The notes under the pieces: generated by a model
What the model saw: the letters and a program-made list of their open reading frames with translations, nothing else
Database searches by the model: none
Told to the model about the DNA's origin: nothing
In this document: piece after piece, positions 12,138 through 22,086 of the stretch
How the letters are laid out: every line of letters starts with the position of its first letter
Numbering within the stretch: position 1 is the first letter of the stretch
From: Sphaerulina vaccinii
Taxonomy: Eukaryota; Ascomycota; Dothideomycetes; Mycosphaerellales; Mycosphaerellaceae
Assembly: GCA_022570795.1 (NCBI GenBank)
Contig: JAKUDP010000017.1
Location: forward strand, 434,001 to 498,000
Direction: 5' to 3'
DNA: 64,000 nucleotides
Program-made: the position numbers and the translations under genes

Positions 12138-13363
12138 CTTAGTGATTACTACAATGCGATTCAGGTCGCACGCAACAAGGAGTTATAGGAATATGGGATA
12201 TGGGTGGAAGGTTTTGTACAGAGCATAGAATTTGCATTGTGTTGGATGTAAAGAAGAAGTGTAAGAAATGCATGGTGGGAGTGAAGGAATTGTAGAATAA
12301 CTATATCGATACCCCAAGGCCGATAGAGGCTGAACGATCACTTTGTGTACAGTGATGGACTGCTTCACATTGACGTTATGCTGTATTTCGCGCCTTCTCC
12401 GCTCTACTGGCATTGTTGCCGCCCTACTCTGTCTTCGCTGATAGCAGCTTGGACGCCGAAGCCTGTGCGAGAACGCTGCTGTATTGAGAAGTCATCTATC
12501 CTGATCGAGCTTGATTCATTGCATTTCTGTACGTTAAGAAGGCTCTCTCTACGACCTGATGCTATTGAGCAGCTCTCTAGCTTCTGGCCCTGCTGTCGCC
12601 ATTACTCTGTCTTCGCTTACAGCAGCCTGGATACCAAAGTCTGTGAAAGAGGGAATGCTTTACTGAGTTCTCCAGCTTGTCGCCGTCGTCCGTAGTTGGC
12701 GTGGCCGTGAGGTTGCAATCATTATCTCGCGAAGGGTGAAGGAACCGAATGCTGGGTTCTTCGGCTCCTTAGTGACTGTCGTTGTACGGTTGCATATCGT
12801 CTGAGTCCACTTGAGTGTGTGAGCAGGATGCTGCTCTCGTTCGGTGAATCGAAGAGTACCAGGAAATGAGCTAGACTGTGGATGGCGTGGTCTATTTCTT
12901 GAACAAGGATTGCCACTCTTTGGATCCTGTCTGTGTCTGACATTTTCGGAGAGGTATTCTAACCTGCCTGCCTCCTACCATCAAGCTCAAGTATCTCCCA
13001 ACTTTTACAACTCATCGGTCATATCGAAACTATCCACCAAGTTCCTGTCCTCGACGACGCGCTCGGCTTTGATGATCATGTACCTGAGCATCATATTAGA
13101 GCAGTACCACAACTGTGTACAGTATCAATTGATATTGTTAAGTTTCATTGATTCAGGAGAGCAAAGCCCGCAATCGCTCTATCATTCTAGACCTATACTG
13201 TAAAGGCCGCTCACCCGCCAGTGTCTCCAGTCCCGCGTTCTCTATTATCTCAACTCATCTACCATTGCACTCTGTCACTGCATGCAGCAGCATAGTCTCA
13301 GCGAAGCCTTCAGAAGTAGCAAGCAACGTATCTCAATCTCCCACGTAGCTCGTGCATCCGGGT
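12138..13363. other. Intergenic region containing a decayed direct repeat
   Basis: About 1.2 kb with no convincing gene. It carries two diverged copies of an approximately 85-bp sequence (12404-12487 and 12581-12666), listed separately. The rest is ordinary sequence downstream of both convergent neighbours. Confidence 0.5.
12404..12666 (+). repeat. Pair of degenerate ~85-bp direct repeats
   Basis: Copy 1 (12404-12487) and copy 2 (12581-12666) share the core tactctgtcttcgct, the block agcagcttgga / agcagcctgga and the end tattgag / tactgag. In the best-aligned part, acgccgaagcc corresponds to ataccaaagtc, where all changes are C to T or G to A. That bias is what repeat-induced point mutation leaves in a duplicated sequence. 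No coding capacity is evident. Confidence 0.55.
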
Positions 13364-13764
13364 TCAAACTTCCACCCAATCGCTCATATCGTCCTCGACG
13401 AACTCGAATCCACGCTCGAACTCCATCTCTGCAGCCATCTTCTCGGTGTACCTAGAGGGCTGTTAGCATTTCGACTCCACTAAGGATTGACACGATACGA
13501 TACGTACTCCTTGACGCTCTTGGCCGAAGCTCTCAGCTTAATGTCGCCCATGGCTAGGACCTTGTTACACTCGACACACTTCACTTCTCCTGGATCCTTG
13601 GTGGCGATCTCGAGGTCGAGGTACTTGGAGTAGCATTTCTTGCAGACATGGGTCTCGTGGCCGCAGGTCGAATTGGCTGGTGGCAGGAGGTAGTTGTGTG
13701 GGAGCTGAGTCTCCTTGCAGACTTTGCAGGTGGTGGAGGAACGCTTGGTTGCTGGTTGAGACAT
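13364..13764 (-). CDS. Small cysteine-rich RING-finger-like protein
   Basis: Two exons (13508-13764 and 13364-13451) joined by a 56-bp intron give 114 aa. Eight Cys/His positions follow a RING-like order: CKVC near residue 13, TCGHETH near 37, CKKC near 44 and CVEC near 66, followed by a charged helix and an acidic C-terminus ending in DWVEV. This spacing could bind two zinc ions, so a role in ubiquitin ligation or another protein contact is possible, but no partner domain is present. The reading frame stays open far upstream of the chosen Met. That upstream stretch reads like a translated 5' UTR (His/Thr runs), so the start at 13764 was preferred. No exact family is recognised. Confidence 0.65.
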
Positions 13765-13909
13765 GGTTCTTGGTTTGATGTCGCGGTAGTGGTGGTCTGT
13801 TATTGTTGTCGGAAATTCTTTGTGTGTGGTATGTAGTAGGAAGTAGAAAGACAGAGAAAGTTCGAGGAAGAAGTCCTTAGCATGTTTGCTTTGAGAGTTA
13901 AGCTTTGCG

Positions 13910-14493
13910 CACGTGAAAGGTGGAGAATCGATCGTGAATGTTGCGGACGACGCGATCCAGAAATGGTAGTTCAGCAGATGTGTCTGCCTCAACACAAGTG
14001 AAGGTCGAAACAGCACTTCGCGTAGCAGGTCTTGCAGATTTGTACAAGCAGCGGCATAGCCGGTAGTGTCTGCGGTTGACGTGTAAGTTGACCACCAGCA
14101 GCAGAAACAGCGCCAGCTCGAGTTGAACTTCTGAAGAAAACGTGAATCATGTCCACTCAGCAGAACAACGTTCACGCTCTGCTTCTGCCCAACGATTGAA
14201 GAATCCATCGCTTGACTCCGGTGAGAAGCGAGGCCAGGTCCAGAGGCGAAGTCCTTGTCGCAATTTTCGTAATTGTACTCCAGATTCGAGTCACTCTGAG
14301 GAGGGCCGGACATCTCGCGCTGGTGCTGTTCTACCTGTGGCAGCTTGGTTGTCTTCGCACGGCGAGGCAAGACTCTGCGGTGCGGCCGGTCATGCTCACG
14401 AACTTGACAGGCATCTCTTCCTGGACGAGGGAAGACGCGCTTCTGTTGGTTCTTCTTCGGAGACACCATGGTTTCGATCTGGGTGGCTCCCAA
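13910..14493 (-). other. Doubtful open reading frame with one degenerate C2H2-like segment
   Basis: A minus-strand frame open from Met 14493 contains NCDKDFASGPGLASHRSQ, which follows the C2H2 zinc-finger pattern (Cys-x2-Lys-x-Phe...Leu-x2-His). The first zinc-binding Cys is replaced by Tyr and the last His is not in place. The frame runs on without a stop into the gene at 13764. There is no clear start, no second finger and no supporting intron, so this may be a decayed zinc-finger gene or a chance frame. Confidence 0.25.
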
Positions 14494-14948
14494 AGGTGGG
14501 CCACATCCATCGTGGTTACCTTCAATGGCGGTGCGTGCTCCGGATATCGTCTTGGGAACTGGTGTGTATAGTGTGTATAAAGGTCGAAATGATGGTGCAT
14601 ATAGTTGAAAGGCTGTTGTTCTCTGATCGCGAGCGCTGGCGGTGTACAGATGAAATGGTTCATGGCCTCAGAGAAGGCGATATATAGACGAAGGTACCTG
14701 GACTGTGAGCCACGCTTGTTTGCTGATGATTTACTCTGAGCTGGAAACAAAGCCGCGGTCAGCCATGGGGTTCTTTCTCCGAGAAGTGTGCAAGGCACAT
14801 GTGTACAAACGACATGTCTGAGACAAGCTGCAGTGACCAGGCTTCCGAGATTGAGGACAGTGTAGACTGGCATTGATTCGAGAAGCCGGAGAGCACCAGT
14901 GAGTGAGAAGTCTTTACAGTATGTTACAGATTCGAGGTTCATCTTGCA

Positions 14949-16074
14949 TTAGTGTACAAGGCCGCCATAGTACACACCACGCACATCCACCATCTTCTTC
15001 CCTCGTGCTTTCGCGACATCCTCTGGTAGTCGTTGGTTCGTGAGGGCTTCAAAAGCAGCTTTGACGACGTTCATCTTGTTCCGTGATCGTGGCGTTTTGG
15101 CAGCAAGATCTGAGATTCCAGCAGCTCGGGCGAGTTCGAAGATTAAGTGTTGACAGCGATTTCCGAAGCCTGCACATTCAAGTAGTCAGCATAAGTCTCC
15201 TGACGATTCGAAGTGATGGGAAAAAGGTCTTACCAGGCGGCCTCGCACTCAACTTAACCACACTCGCTCCAACTTTGCCCTCAACCTCCCCAAAAATCGT
15301 CCTCTCCTCACACCGTGGAATGGGTTTCATATTCCTTATAGCATTCATCATAGCCTGTCTCCTCCCATCCTCATCTTCCGCAGCTTTCCCCTCTCCTATC
15401 CCAAGCATACCATTCTGATTCCCAGCAATAGTCAAGAAATACAAACTTTGAATCTTTCCCATACGTGTTTGGTTGACTACACGATGTGACACCAAGTTTT
15501 TGACTCGTATTCTTCGGATCTCATCTTTTGTTAAGCCGGTTTGTTGGGAGAGACGGAGCATGTGAGGGTCCATTTCTTCTTGATCTTCTTTTCTCCCCTT
15601 GTCCTTCTTGTTCTTGGATGCGTTGCTCAGGGCTGCACCCAAAGTAGATTGTTGGCCTTCTTCGATTTGTGAACTGTTCATTTCCTTCAGCTGCGCAGCT
15701 GTCGCGTCTACTACTGGGCGCACGGTGGCGAAGTCGTCGATGTAGTCTATTCGCATAGGATCTGTTCGTAGACGGCCTTGCTCCATCAGATCTTTAGCTG
15801 GAATCGCTTCTTCTCCGACTTCGATGGCTTTCATTTGTTCGGGCGTGTATTTGAGCGCGAGGAGGCGCTTTTCGCGGGCGGTGTAGGGCCGTAGACTGTT
15901 TTCTAGCTTGTCGACTTGAGGTTGTTCATTAGGAGTTCGGCGGAGGTTGTTGCGGAATCGGCGTTGATGGGAGGGAGTCGTGCTGAAGGCGCGGCGCGAG
16001 GTTGTGTTTGTCGCATCGAGGGAGACATTCTTGAGCCTGCACGAGAGGCATTGGTATGCTTTGGATGTCGACAT
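14949..16074 (-). CDS. MRPS5: Mitochondrial small-subunit ribosomal protein uS5m (MRPS5)
   Basis: Two exons (15234-16074 and 14949-15169) joined over a 63-bp intron encode 353 aa. The intron interrupts the conserved RPPG/FGNR segment of the S5 fold and splicing restores it exactly, which fixes both borders. The N-terminus (residues 1-40, with Arg/Ser and RRAFSTTP) looks like a mitochondrial presequence. Residues about 190-330 form the S5 double-stranded RNA-binding and C-terminal domains, with VVNQTRMGKIQ and the KMNVVKA segment of the C-terminal domain. It is a structural protein of the mitoribosome small subunit near the mRNA entry site. The gene is divergent from ATP25, 141 bp away. Confidence 0.9.
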
Positions 16075-16215
16075 CGTTGCTGTGTAGAGAAGGGTATATG
16101 GATGATGTTCGAGGAGAGGAAGATGGACTTTGCGGCGATCAGCGGCTTTACCGAAGGATCACCATTGATACGAAAGAATGTCTGTTTCCAATACATATAC
16201 ACACATAACATCAGA
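16075..16215. promoter_or_regulatory. Bidirectional promoter between MRPS5 and ATP25
   Basis: Only 141 bp separate the start codons of two divergent genes for mitochondrial translation and ATP synthase biogenesis, so their core promoters must share this interval. No specific factor site can be named with confidence. Confidence 0.55.
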
Positions 16216-17445
16216 ATGGCACTATCAACAAGCGCTGCCAGACATTTGGCGTGTAGTAACTGCAGACAGTCAGTGCTGCGATCGTTCATCGCCAGCATAG
16301 GAACAACGCCACAACCACAACGACGAACTTTTGCCTCATTCTCCAGAAGATGGAGACAAGAACACGCTCTGAACGATATTAACGATGCCTTCTCGCCCGA
16401 GAACACCTACCAAAGGACCGAATATGTCGAGAAAAGAAGACATGAACGAGAAGCTGCGAAAAAGGCCAAGGCACAGGATACAGACGATATCGAAGTAACA
16501 GGCGAACAACTCCAAGAAATGCAAGAACTGGATGAAGCCATAGCCGAAGAGAAAGCCCAAACCATCGCTCTGCGGAAAGCAGATCAACAAGCAGCCTCTT
16601 CCTCAGAAAAACCACCTGAACTGGCCGAACAACATATTCCCTGGTATCTCCAAGTCCAATCACCTCTAAACAACCCAACAGAATCGACCCTCTCCGCTCG
16701 ACAGGCGATACCTGCCACCCCAGAGTATTCTCCAGAACTCCTAGAGCCTCTGTTAAAGCAAGTCTCCATCGATCTTGGCATGGATGATCTATCATTGCTA
16801 GACCTCCGCGAACTCGACCCTCCCCCAGCCCTCGGAGCCAACCTTCTAATGATAATCGGAACAGCACGTTCAGAGAAACATCTCCACGTCTCAGCAGACA
16901 AACTTTGTCGTTGGCTGAGGTCGGAGTTCAAGCTTACGCCATTAGCAGACGGACTACTAGGCCGGCAAGAACTGAAAGTGAAATTGCGTCGAAGAGCAAA
17001 GAGAGCGCGTCTGATGTCTGCTGTGGGCGGGAAGAGTAATAATCATGAGACGGAACTTGAAGAAGGGATAAGGACGGGGTGGGTTTGCGTTAATGTTGGT
17101 AGGGTTGAGGGGGGAGAATTGCCGTTGACACAGGAAGAGGTGGAGCAAGAAAAGAAGATTGTGGGGTTTAGGACGAGGACCAGGGGGTGTCATGTTGTGG
17201 TGCAATTGATGACTGAGGAGAAGAGAGGGGACATTGATTTGGAGAAGTTGTGGATGGGGATGTTGAACAGAAGTCGGAAGGCGAAGGAGGAGTTGATGAA
17301 GAGTGAGGGTGATGGAGAGGAAGTTGTGGCGAAGACTGAAGAGGGACAAGATGTTGGAGAGGAAGTGAAAGCTGTTGGAGAATCTGTTCCATTCTCGCCT
17401 GCATTCTCGAATACTCCTGCTCATCAGCAAGATGCTCAAGCGTAG
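16216..17445 (+). CDS. ATP25: Mitochondrial ATP synthase biogenesis protein Atp25, RsfS-domain form
   Basis: A single exon encodes 409 aa from Met 16216. The frame is open further upstream, but that part lies antisense to MRPS5 and the presequence-like segment begins here (MALSTSAARHL...RRTFASFSRR). Residues about 175-260 match the RsfS/Iojap ribosome-silencing fold, with LSLLDLRELDPPPALGANL followed by HLHVSADKLCRWLRSEF. In yeast, Atp25 is cleaved into an RsfS-like half that acts on the mitoribosome and a C-terminal M half that stabilises OLI1 (ATP9) mRNA. Here the protein ends in an acidic low-complexity tail, with nothing resembling the M domain before the stop. Identity as Atp25 N-terminal type is good. 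Whether the C-terminal half is lost or encoded elsewhere cannot be told here. Confidence 0.85.
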   Translation: MALSTSAARHLACSNCRQSVLRSFIASIGTTPQPQRRTFASFSRRWRQEHALNDINDAFSPENTYQRTEYVEKRRHEREAAKKAKAQDTDDIEVTGEQLQEMQELDEAIAEEKAQTIALRKADQQAASSSEKPPELAEQHIPWYLQVQSPLNNPTESTLSARQAIPATPEYSPELLEPLLKQVSIDLGMDDLSLLDLRELDPPPALGANLLMIIGTARSEKHLHVSADKLCRWLRSEFKLTPLADGLLGRQELKVKLRRRAKRARLMSAVGGKSNNHETELEEGIRTGWVCVNVGRVEGGELPLTQEEVEQEKKIVGFRTRTRGCHVVVQLMTEEKRGDIDLEKLWMGMLNRSRKAKEELMKSEGDGEEVVAKTEEGQDVGEEVKAVGESVPFSPAFSNTPAHQQDAQA

Positions 17446-17695
17446 TCTCTATTAAATAGAGCACACTTCATGCCACTCAACCATCCTTCTGGCACTGTTA
17501 AAGACCTTGTGTGAAACGCTAGCTCGGTCATGTCTCCGTTCTCGGGTGCAAGGACGAAGCGACACCGGTCCCTGCGCGCAGCAGCGTAGTCTCTAGGCGT
17601 CTTTCTGAGTGAAGAACGCGTCTGCTCGAAGTGATCACTCCGATCTGTTCATACCGTCAGCAACTCCGCGCTTCCAGCAAACTGCCTCACGCCAC

Positions 17696-18478
17696 TCACG
17701 GGAAAAGCATCTTCCACAACTGTTCCGTACCCAGCCACTCCTCTTTTGTCTCCAGGTTGTCCTCGCTAGGCACAATAGTCAAGGACTTCATGACATTCTC
17801 CACCAGCTTGATATGCTTGTTCTGGAGATGTCTCTCGATAATGAACAGCCTCTCCCAGCTTTGCTTAAGCTGGTAAGCCTGTCCACCGAACAATGACTGG
17901 TTGCTCAGGATTAGGCATTGTGGGTATGTCCGAGTGTGTACTTCAATGGATCTGATGGAACCTCTATGCTCTGCGGGAATCTTCGAGAGCCAATTGCTGA
18001 GGCTGGTGAGTTCGAGAGAAGGGCGATAGAAAACGAACGTTTGAGTGTTGTAGTATTCCTCGGCGGACTTGGCTCTGGTTGCCTGGTTGACGTTGTAGAG
18101 TTGAGGCGGTACTCCAGTACTGTTGGTGATCACGCGCCCATCGTACTCCTCGCGACGACTTGGTTTGATTTCGGGAAATGTGAACTCGAAGATCATATCC
18201 TGGAGTTCCTGAGCGAGCGATTGAATGGCCTGGGTGAGCGACGCGGGTATGGGAGATGGTGCGGCCATTGCGACTGTTGTGCTGTTGGTTTCGATGTCGA
18301 CGCTGTTGTCTGGCTGATCCATCTGATTCATGTGATAATGGCTGTGCATCTTCGCTAGCATCATCTGCATCTTTTCCGGAGACATCTGTGCGAGCCGAGC
18401 ACGATATTCTTGTGGTACGCGCTGCAGCATGGCTTGCAACGTCAATTGTGGATTCTGTTGATTGTTCTGGTTGGCCAT
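17696..18478 (-). CDS. F-box-like fungal orphan protein (LPxELR/2EXR-type)
   Basis: An intronless gene of 260 aa from Met 18478 (MANQNNQQNP). The frame is open further upstream through a proline-rich stretch that looks like leader. The first 60 residues are Gln/Met-rich. The body carries a layout common in Dothideomycete F-box-like orphans: a helix (IFEFTFPEIKP), then a segment PPQLYNVNQATRAKSAEEYY, then a strand with aromatic residues (TFVFYRP) and a WLSKIPAEHRGSIRSIEV motif. No function is known; such families are expanded and lineage-specific. It converges with ATP25, 250 bp away. A decayed partial copy lies immediately upstream (18720-19130). Confidence 0.7.
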   Translation of the reverse strand: MANQNNQQNPQLTLQAMLQRVPQEYRARLAQMSPEKMQMMLAKMHSHYHMNQMDQPDNSVDIETNSTTVAMAAPSPIPASLTQAIQSLAQELQDMIFEFTFPEIKPSRREEYDGRVITNSTGVPPQLYNVNQATRAKSAEEYYNTQTFVFYRPSLELTSLSNWLSKIPAEHRGSIRSIEVHTRTYPQCLILSNQSLFGGQAYQLKQSWERLFIIERHLQNKHIKLVENVMKSLTIVPSEDNLETKEEWLGTEQLWKMLFP

Positions 18479-18719
18479 TTTCGATGGGTGTGGATGTTGT
18501 TGTCGAGGAGGAGGTGGAGGAAAGAAAGTGCAAGTGGAAGATGGAAGCGGAAGTGGATGTAAACGGCACGGGAACCCTGTTAGGCATAAGTGGGAATGCC
18601 AAGCGAGAATGCAGAGTGAACCTGAAGCTTGCGACCAGTCCTGCAACTTTTAATCTGGCATTGAGCAATGTGTTATACTGAAGCAGTAAACGCCTCCACT
18701 GCCATTTATGCGATCTGGC

Positions 18720-19130
18720 TCAATCTTTGAAGGGCTGAACTCCCGGTGTCTCCAAATTCGGAAGTTTTCGACATCGCGATCTGGTTTCGTCTTGAGTATC
18801 GTGGTGGACAGTCGAGCTGTTGGAGACAGGATTATGAAAGATTATTTCTGACAAGCAATATCGACTGTGCTGCTGGAGTCGCAGACGTAGTGGTGTGGAG
18901 ATCTGAGGCTGCTTGCAGAGAGACTCAAATTCTCGTGTCTCTGGAGTCGGACTTTTTTGGCATCGCGATCGGGTTGCAGGAGTTCTTGAAGAGGTAGCTG
19001 GATGGCCTGGTTGAGAGGTTCTGGTGGCGGCTTGTGGTGCGGCCATTGTGACAGTTGTGATGTTGACATTGATGATTGAAGATGTGGAGAAAGAGAAGCT
19101 GAAATATGAAGACGGACGTTAGAGAAAGCA
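18720..19130 (-). pseudogene. Decayed partial duplicate of the adjacent F-box-like gene
   Basis: On the minus strand, the stretch around 18975-19075 aligns with codons of the neighbouring gene that encode APSPIPASLTQAIQSLAQEL; the copy reads PPPEPLNQAIQLPLQELLQ. Nucleotide agreement is high (caatggccgcacca and caaccaggccatccagct are near-matches to the intact gene). The similarity stops before the conserved body and the frame is not maintained. It is best read as a truncated, mutated tandem copy; a short unrelated reading frame is the alternative. Confidence 0.5.
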
Positions 19131-20084
19131 TCCCTGTCGCGCTTTCCAGAAGTGAAACTGGCAGGCGTCACACTCAAGCGACAACGACCTCGCGACCACC
19201 CTCGATGATCATGCGGAACGCCCAGCACGAGCGGATGCGCCAGGCCATGGTGGCAAGAACGCAGAGTAGTGCAGCACTCTTCCTGTTCAGTCACAGCTCT
19301 CCTGAAGCTGACATGAGATCTAGCCATTGTTCATACTCTCATACGCTATATCCAGACTCGTAAACACTCGCCTCCGATGCCGTATGGTATAGACCCACTT
19401 CCCGAAAACCGCCGAAGAAGTATCGGTATCCACGGACACAAGTATTCATCGATCGTCAAGTCTACATTTGATATGATCTATACATATTAATCACACTGCA
19501 ACAATCGGATCTTCTATTATCACGTCTTCAATGTGGAGTGGTTGTTCAACCGAAAACATGGACACAGATGTATACAGATAGTTACGTGAACTCCGAATTA
19601 TCGATATTTAGCAAAAATCGTTAATTCGACCTTTTCCGAACCAGAGCGTACGCTCCGAACCAAACAACGTAAAAACCTTCAAACATTAACATTACGTCCG
19701 GAGAAGTATAGCCCATCAACTTGCGAACCTATTCGAGACGAAATAGGCACGTCGTCGTCGTCATATAACTTTCGGGCAACCCTAGGATAAGAGTATAGCC
19801 GTGGCTTGGCACATAATCTTCATCTCCTCTGCACAGAGGATGATGAGCTACGACAATGGAACGCAATGAAGAGGACGATAGAAGTGTACATGTCTTCATC
19901 AGACATCTGCATAGGACAACAACTGTCTAGGTGTAGCACAAGCATAGGTGTAACAACAAAACTGTCACCAAGTAGGTTCCCCGGGCCAAGTAGGTTCTGC
20001 TCTCATCACATCATAGGTTCATGAGACCACTCCATAGCCCTCGCAATGTCACGGTCTTCCCCTCCATATTGCAGCGAGGTCAAG
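19131..20084. other. Intergenic region, partly AT-rich, with a hairpin
   Basis: No gene is supported in these 950 bp. The segment 19480-19700 is richer in A+T than its surroundings and contains an imperfect hairpin at 19594-19628 and a short palindrome agcgtacgct near 19645 flanked by two tccgaacc copies. This resembles the remnant of a mobile or repeated sequence, but nothing identifies a class. Confidence 0.4.
19594..19628. repeat. Imperfect 16-bp inverted repeat (hairpin)
   Basis: The left arm cgaattatcgatattt pairs with the right arm aaaaatcgttaattcg around a loop of about three bases, with two mismatches in 16. It lies in the AT-rich noncoding stretch. It could be a terminal-repeat relic or a chance fold. 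Confidence 0.45.
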
Positions 20085-21710
20085 CTACTGAGGCTCGTCC
20101 GATGGCAAATCTGGCAACGGCCTCTTAGTTGACTCCGTCACAGTCTCCTGCTCTGCTGCTGGTGCTGGTGTGGGAGTGGGTGTTGGGCTGGTAGGCCGCG
20201 ATCTGTGGGCTGGTCGACTTAGTGAGTGACGCGGTGGGTGGGATGCGGCACCAGCTCTACCAGGGCCTTGTCGGTATGCGTCGAGTGGTAGCTGTGTAGC
20301 AGGTCGCATCAAAGGATGGTTTGGGGCAATGGTCGGCTCTCGAGCAATGGCGGTCGGCTCACGCTGAAGTGCTAGAGCTGTCGGTGCTCGCTCAGGTGGA
20401 GCCATGATTGTGGGCTCACGTGCCGGTGGAGCAGGCAAGGTTGGTTCCCTAGCAATTGCAGCTGGGGCGGTTGGCGTGCGCGATAGCGGAGCAAAGGTAG
20501 GCTCACGGCTCACTGCAGTTGGCACTCTTGCTGGAGGTGCAAAAGCAGTGGTCTCTCTCGTTGGAGCAGCGAAGGCAGTCGGTTCTCGTGCTGGAGGCGC
20601 GAAGGTAGTCGGCTCTCTCGTTGGTGGACTGAAAGCAGTCGGCTCACGAGTCAGAGGAGCAGGAGCTGTGGGTGCACGAGTTGGAACTCGGAAGACTCCA
20701 GCGTTCGTCGCAGTCCGGGAAGCAATCGTGGTCGGCTCAGGCTCAAGCTCAGGCTGGGTCTCTGGCTCTGGGGCAGCGACTACCGGATCCGCAAATGTGG
20801 CTACCCGAAAGGCCTTAGCTGGAGGAGCTGGTGCGGGTTCGTCAGAGGGTGCGTCGGTGGGTGCAGGCGCGCTGTAGAGATTGGATCAGCGACGAGTGTG
20901 AGGAAGACAGGACAGATCTGGACACATACTCGGCAGCACCACTGGTGGTCGGCGCTGCGGAGGTCTTGCCGCCCAGCGCCTTACCGACCGAGCGAGGCTC
21001 TCCTTCAAACGCATCGTAGCGCTCCTCGCGGCCAGTGAGGGAGCCGCCGGATTGCTTGAATTGGTCCAGAGTGACTGTTGCCAATGGAGAGGAAGGGTGG
21101 TGCTGAGCTGCGTTGTGGTGCACTTCTCGGACAGGCACAATGACATGATAGACATGAGTCTCGTATGTTTGCTTGTTGATGATAGGCTACGCGGACCTGT
21201 TAGCATGTGATGTGAAAAAGAGGACTGATTCGAGACGAACCTGAATTCTCTCATGAACATGGTGATGGATGTGCATGCCCTCGATAGGTGGCAGTTCTGT
21301 TGTGTTTCTCTCGGCAACCACTTCTTCCCTGGTGTCTTGGTGCTCTGCATCCGACTCTGCAAGACGGCGAGCTGTCTCCTCAGGATCATCGTGCTCGAAG
21401 TTCTGCTCGTCCACATCTTGAACAGCACTGTGGTGCTGCTCCTCGCGGTACTCCTCATGCGTGATGGGCTGAACTGAGGTATGGTAATGGTCTTGATGAT
21501 GCTCCTTGTCAACAGCTCTGGTGACATTCTACAGCATTGGTCAGTACCGATGATCATATCTGCGGCAGTCCAGCCATAGATACATACCTGGAATTCTCTT
21601 TTGGTGACTACGTCGTGAGTGACCGCTGGAGCCACTGTTTCGTGAACTGTCGTATCGTGAAGGCCATTGCGAGCCAAGAATGCCTCAACGGCTTGTCGTG
21701 CGGCCTCCAT
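20085..21710 (-). CDS. Allergen-like His-rich protein with a long REPT-repeat C-terminus
   Basis: Four exons (21588-21710, 21241-21528, 20930-21186, 20085-20871) with introns of 59, 54 and 58 bp join in frame to 484 aa. The first 41 residues (MEAARQAVEAFLARNGLHDT and on) and the His/Glu-rich continuation (KEHHQDHYHTSVQPITHEE, then HIHHHVHERIQ and HVYHVIVPVREVHHN) match the fungal cytosolic protein annotated as allergen in many Pezizomycotina, whose function is unknown. After about residue 220 the protein changes to Pro/Ala/Thr-rich sequence with at least eight REPT or near-REPT units spaced by FAPP or similar, ending in KRPLPDLPSDEPQ. The tail is unusual for the family, which normally ends after the His-rich part. 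It is divergent from a gene that shares the His-rich block. Confidence 0.75.
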
Positions 21711-22086
21711 TGCGATGCTTCAGGATTAAAGTGTAGCAAGGTATGTGTCTGTGTTGTCAAAGGTATGTACGGTATCGAGTAATGCGGTCCCAAGCCGTAG
21801 AGTGCTTGCGAAGATGCTCGGACAAGGTGCTGTGGTAGATTGTGTAGGGAAGAAACGAATACAAGGAAGAGGAATGAAAGACACAACTCATGGTTGGGAT
21901 GCACCTACCTTGATTCATCGAGGCAAGAAGTCAACACTGCCGCGTGGCAGCCACCTGCCTGGTATCATGCATGGCAGGTATGCTTTGCCGTCCTCGCGCA
22001 ATGTCGCTGCTTCTCAATGATGGATGACTTTGTCGCAACAACACATCCCGAGTGCTCATCGTGACCAGTGACAGTGGATATCCCAG
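21711..22086. promoter_or_regulatory. Shared promoter of two divergent His-rich-block genes
   Basis: These 376 bp separate the start codons of two divergently transcribed genes with related domains. Both core promoters must lie here. No defined operator is recognised. Confidence 0.45.

Noticed and set aside
14331..14942. 203-codon minus-strand frame just 3' of MRPS5
   Set aside because: No recognisable domain or signal, and the region is mostly the 3' flank of MRPS5; too weak to list as a gene.
15916..16215. N-terminal extension of ATP25 from an earlier Met
   Set aside because: It is antisense to the MRPS5 coding exon, and the mitochondrial presequence clearly begins at 16216.
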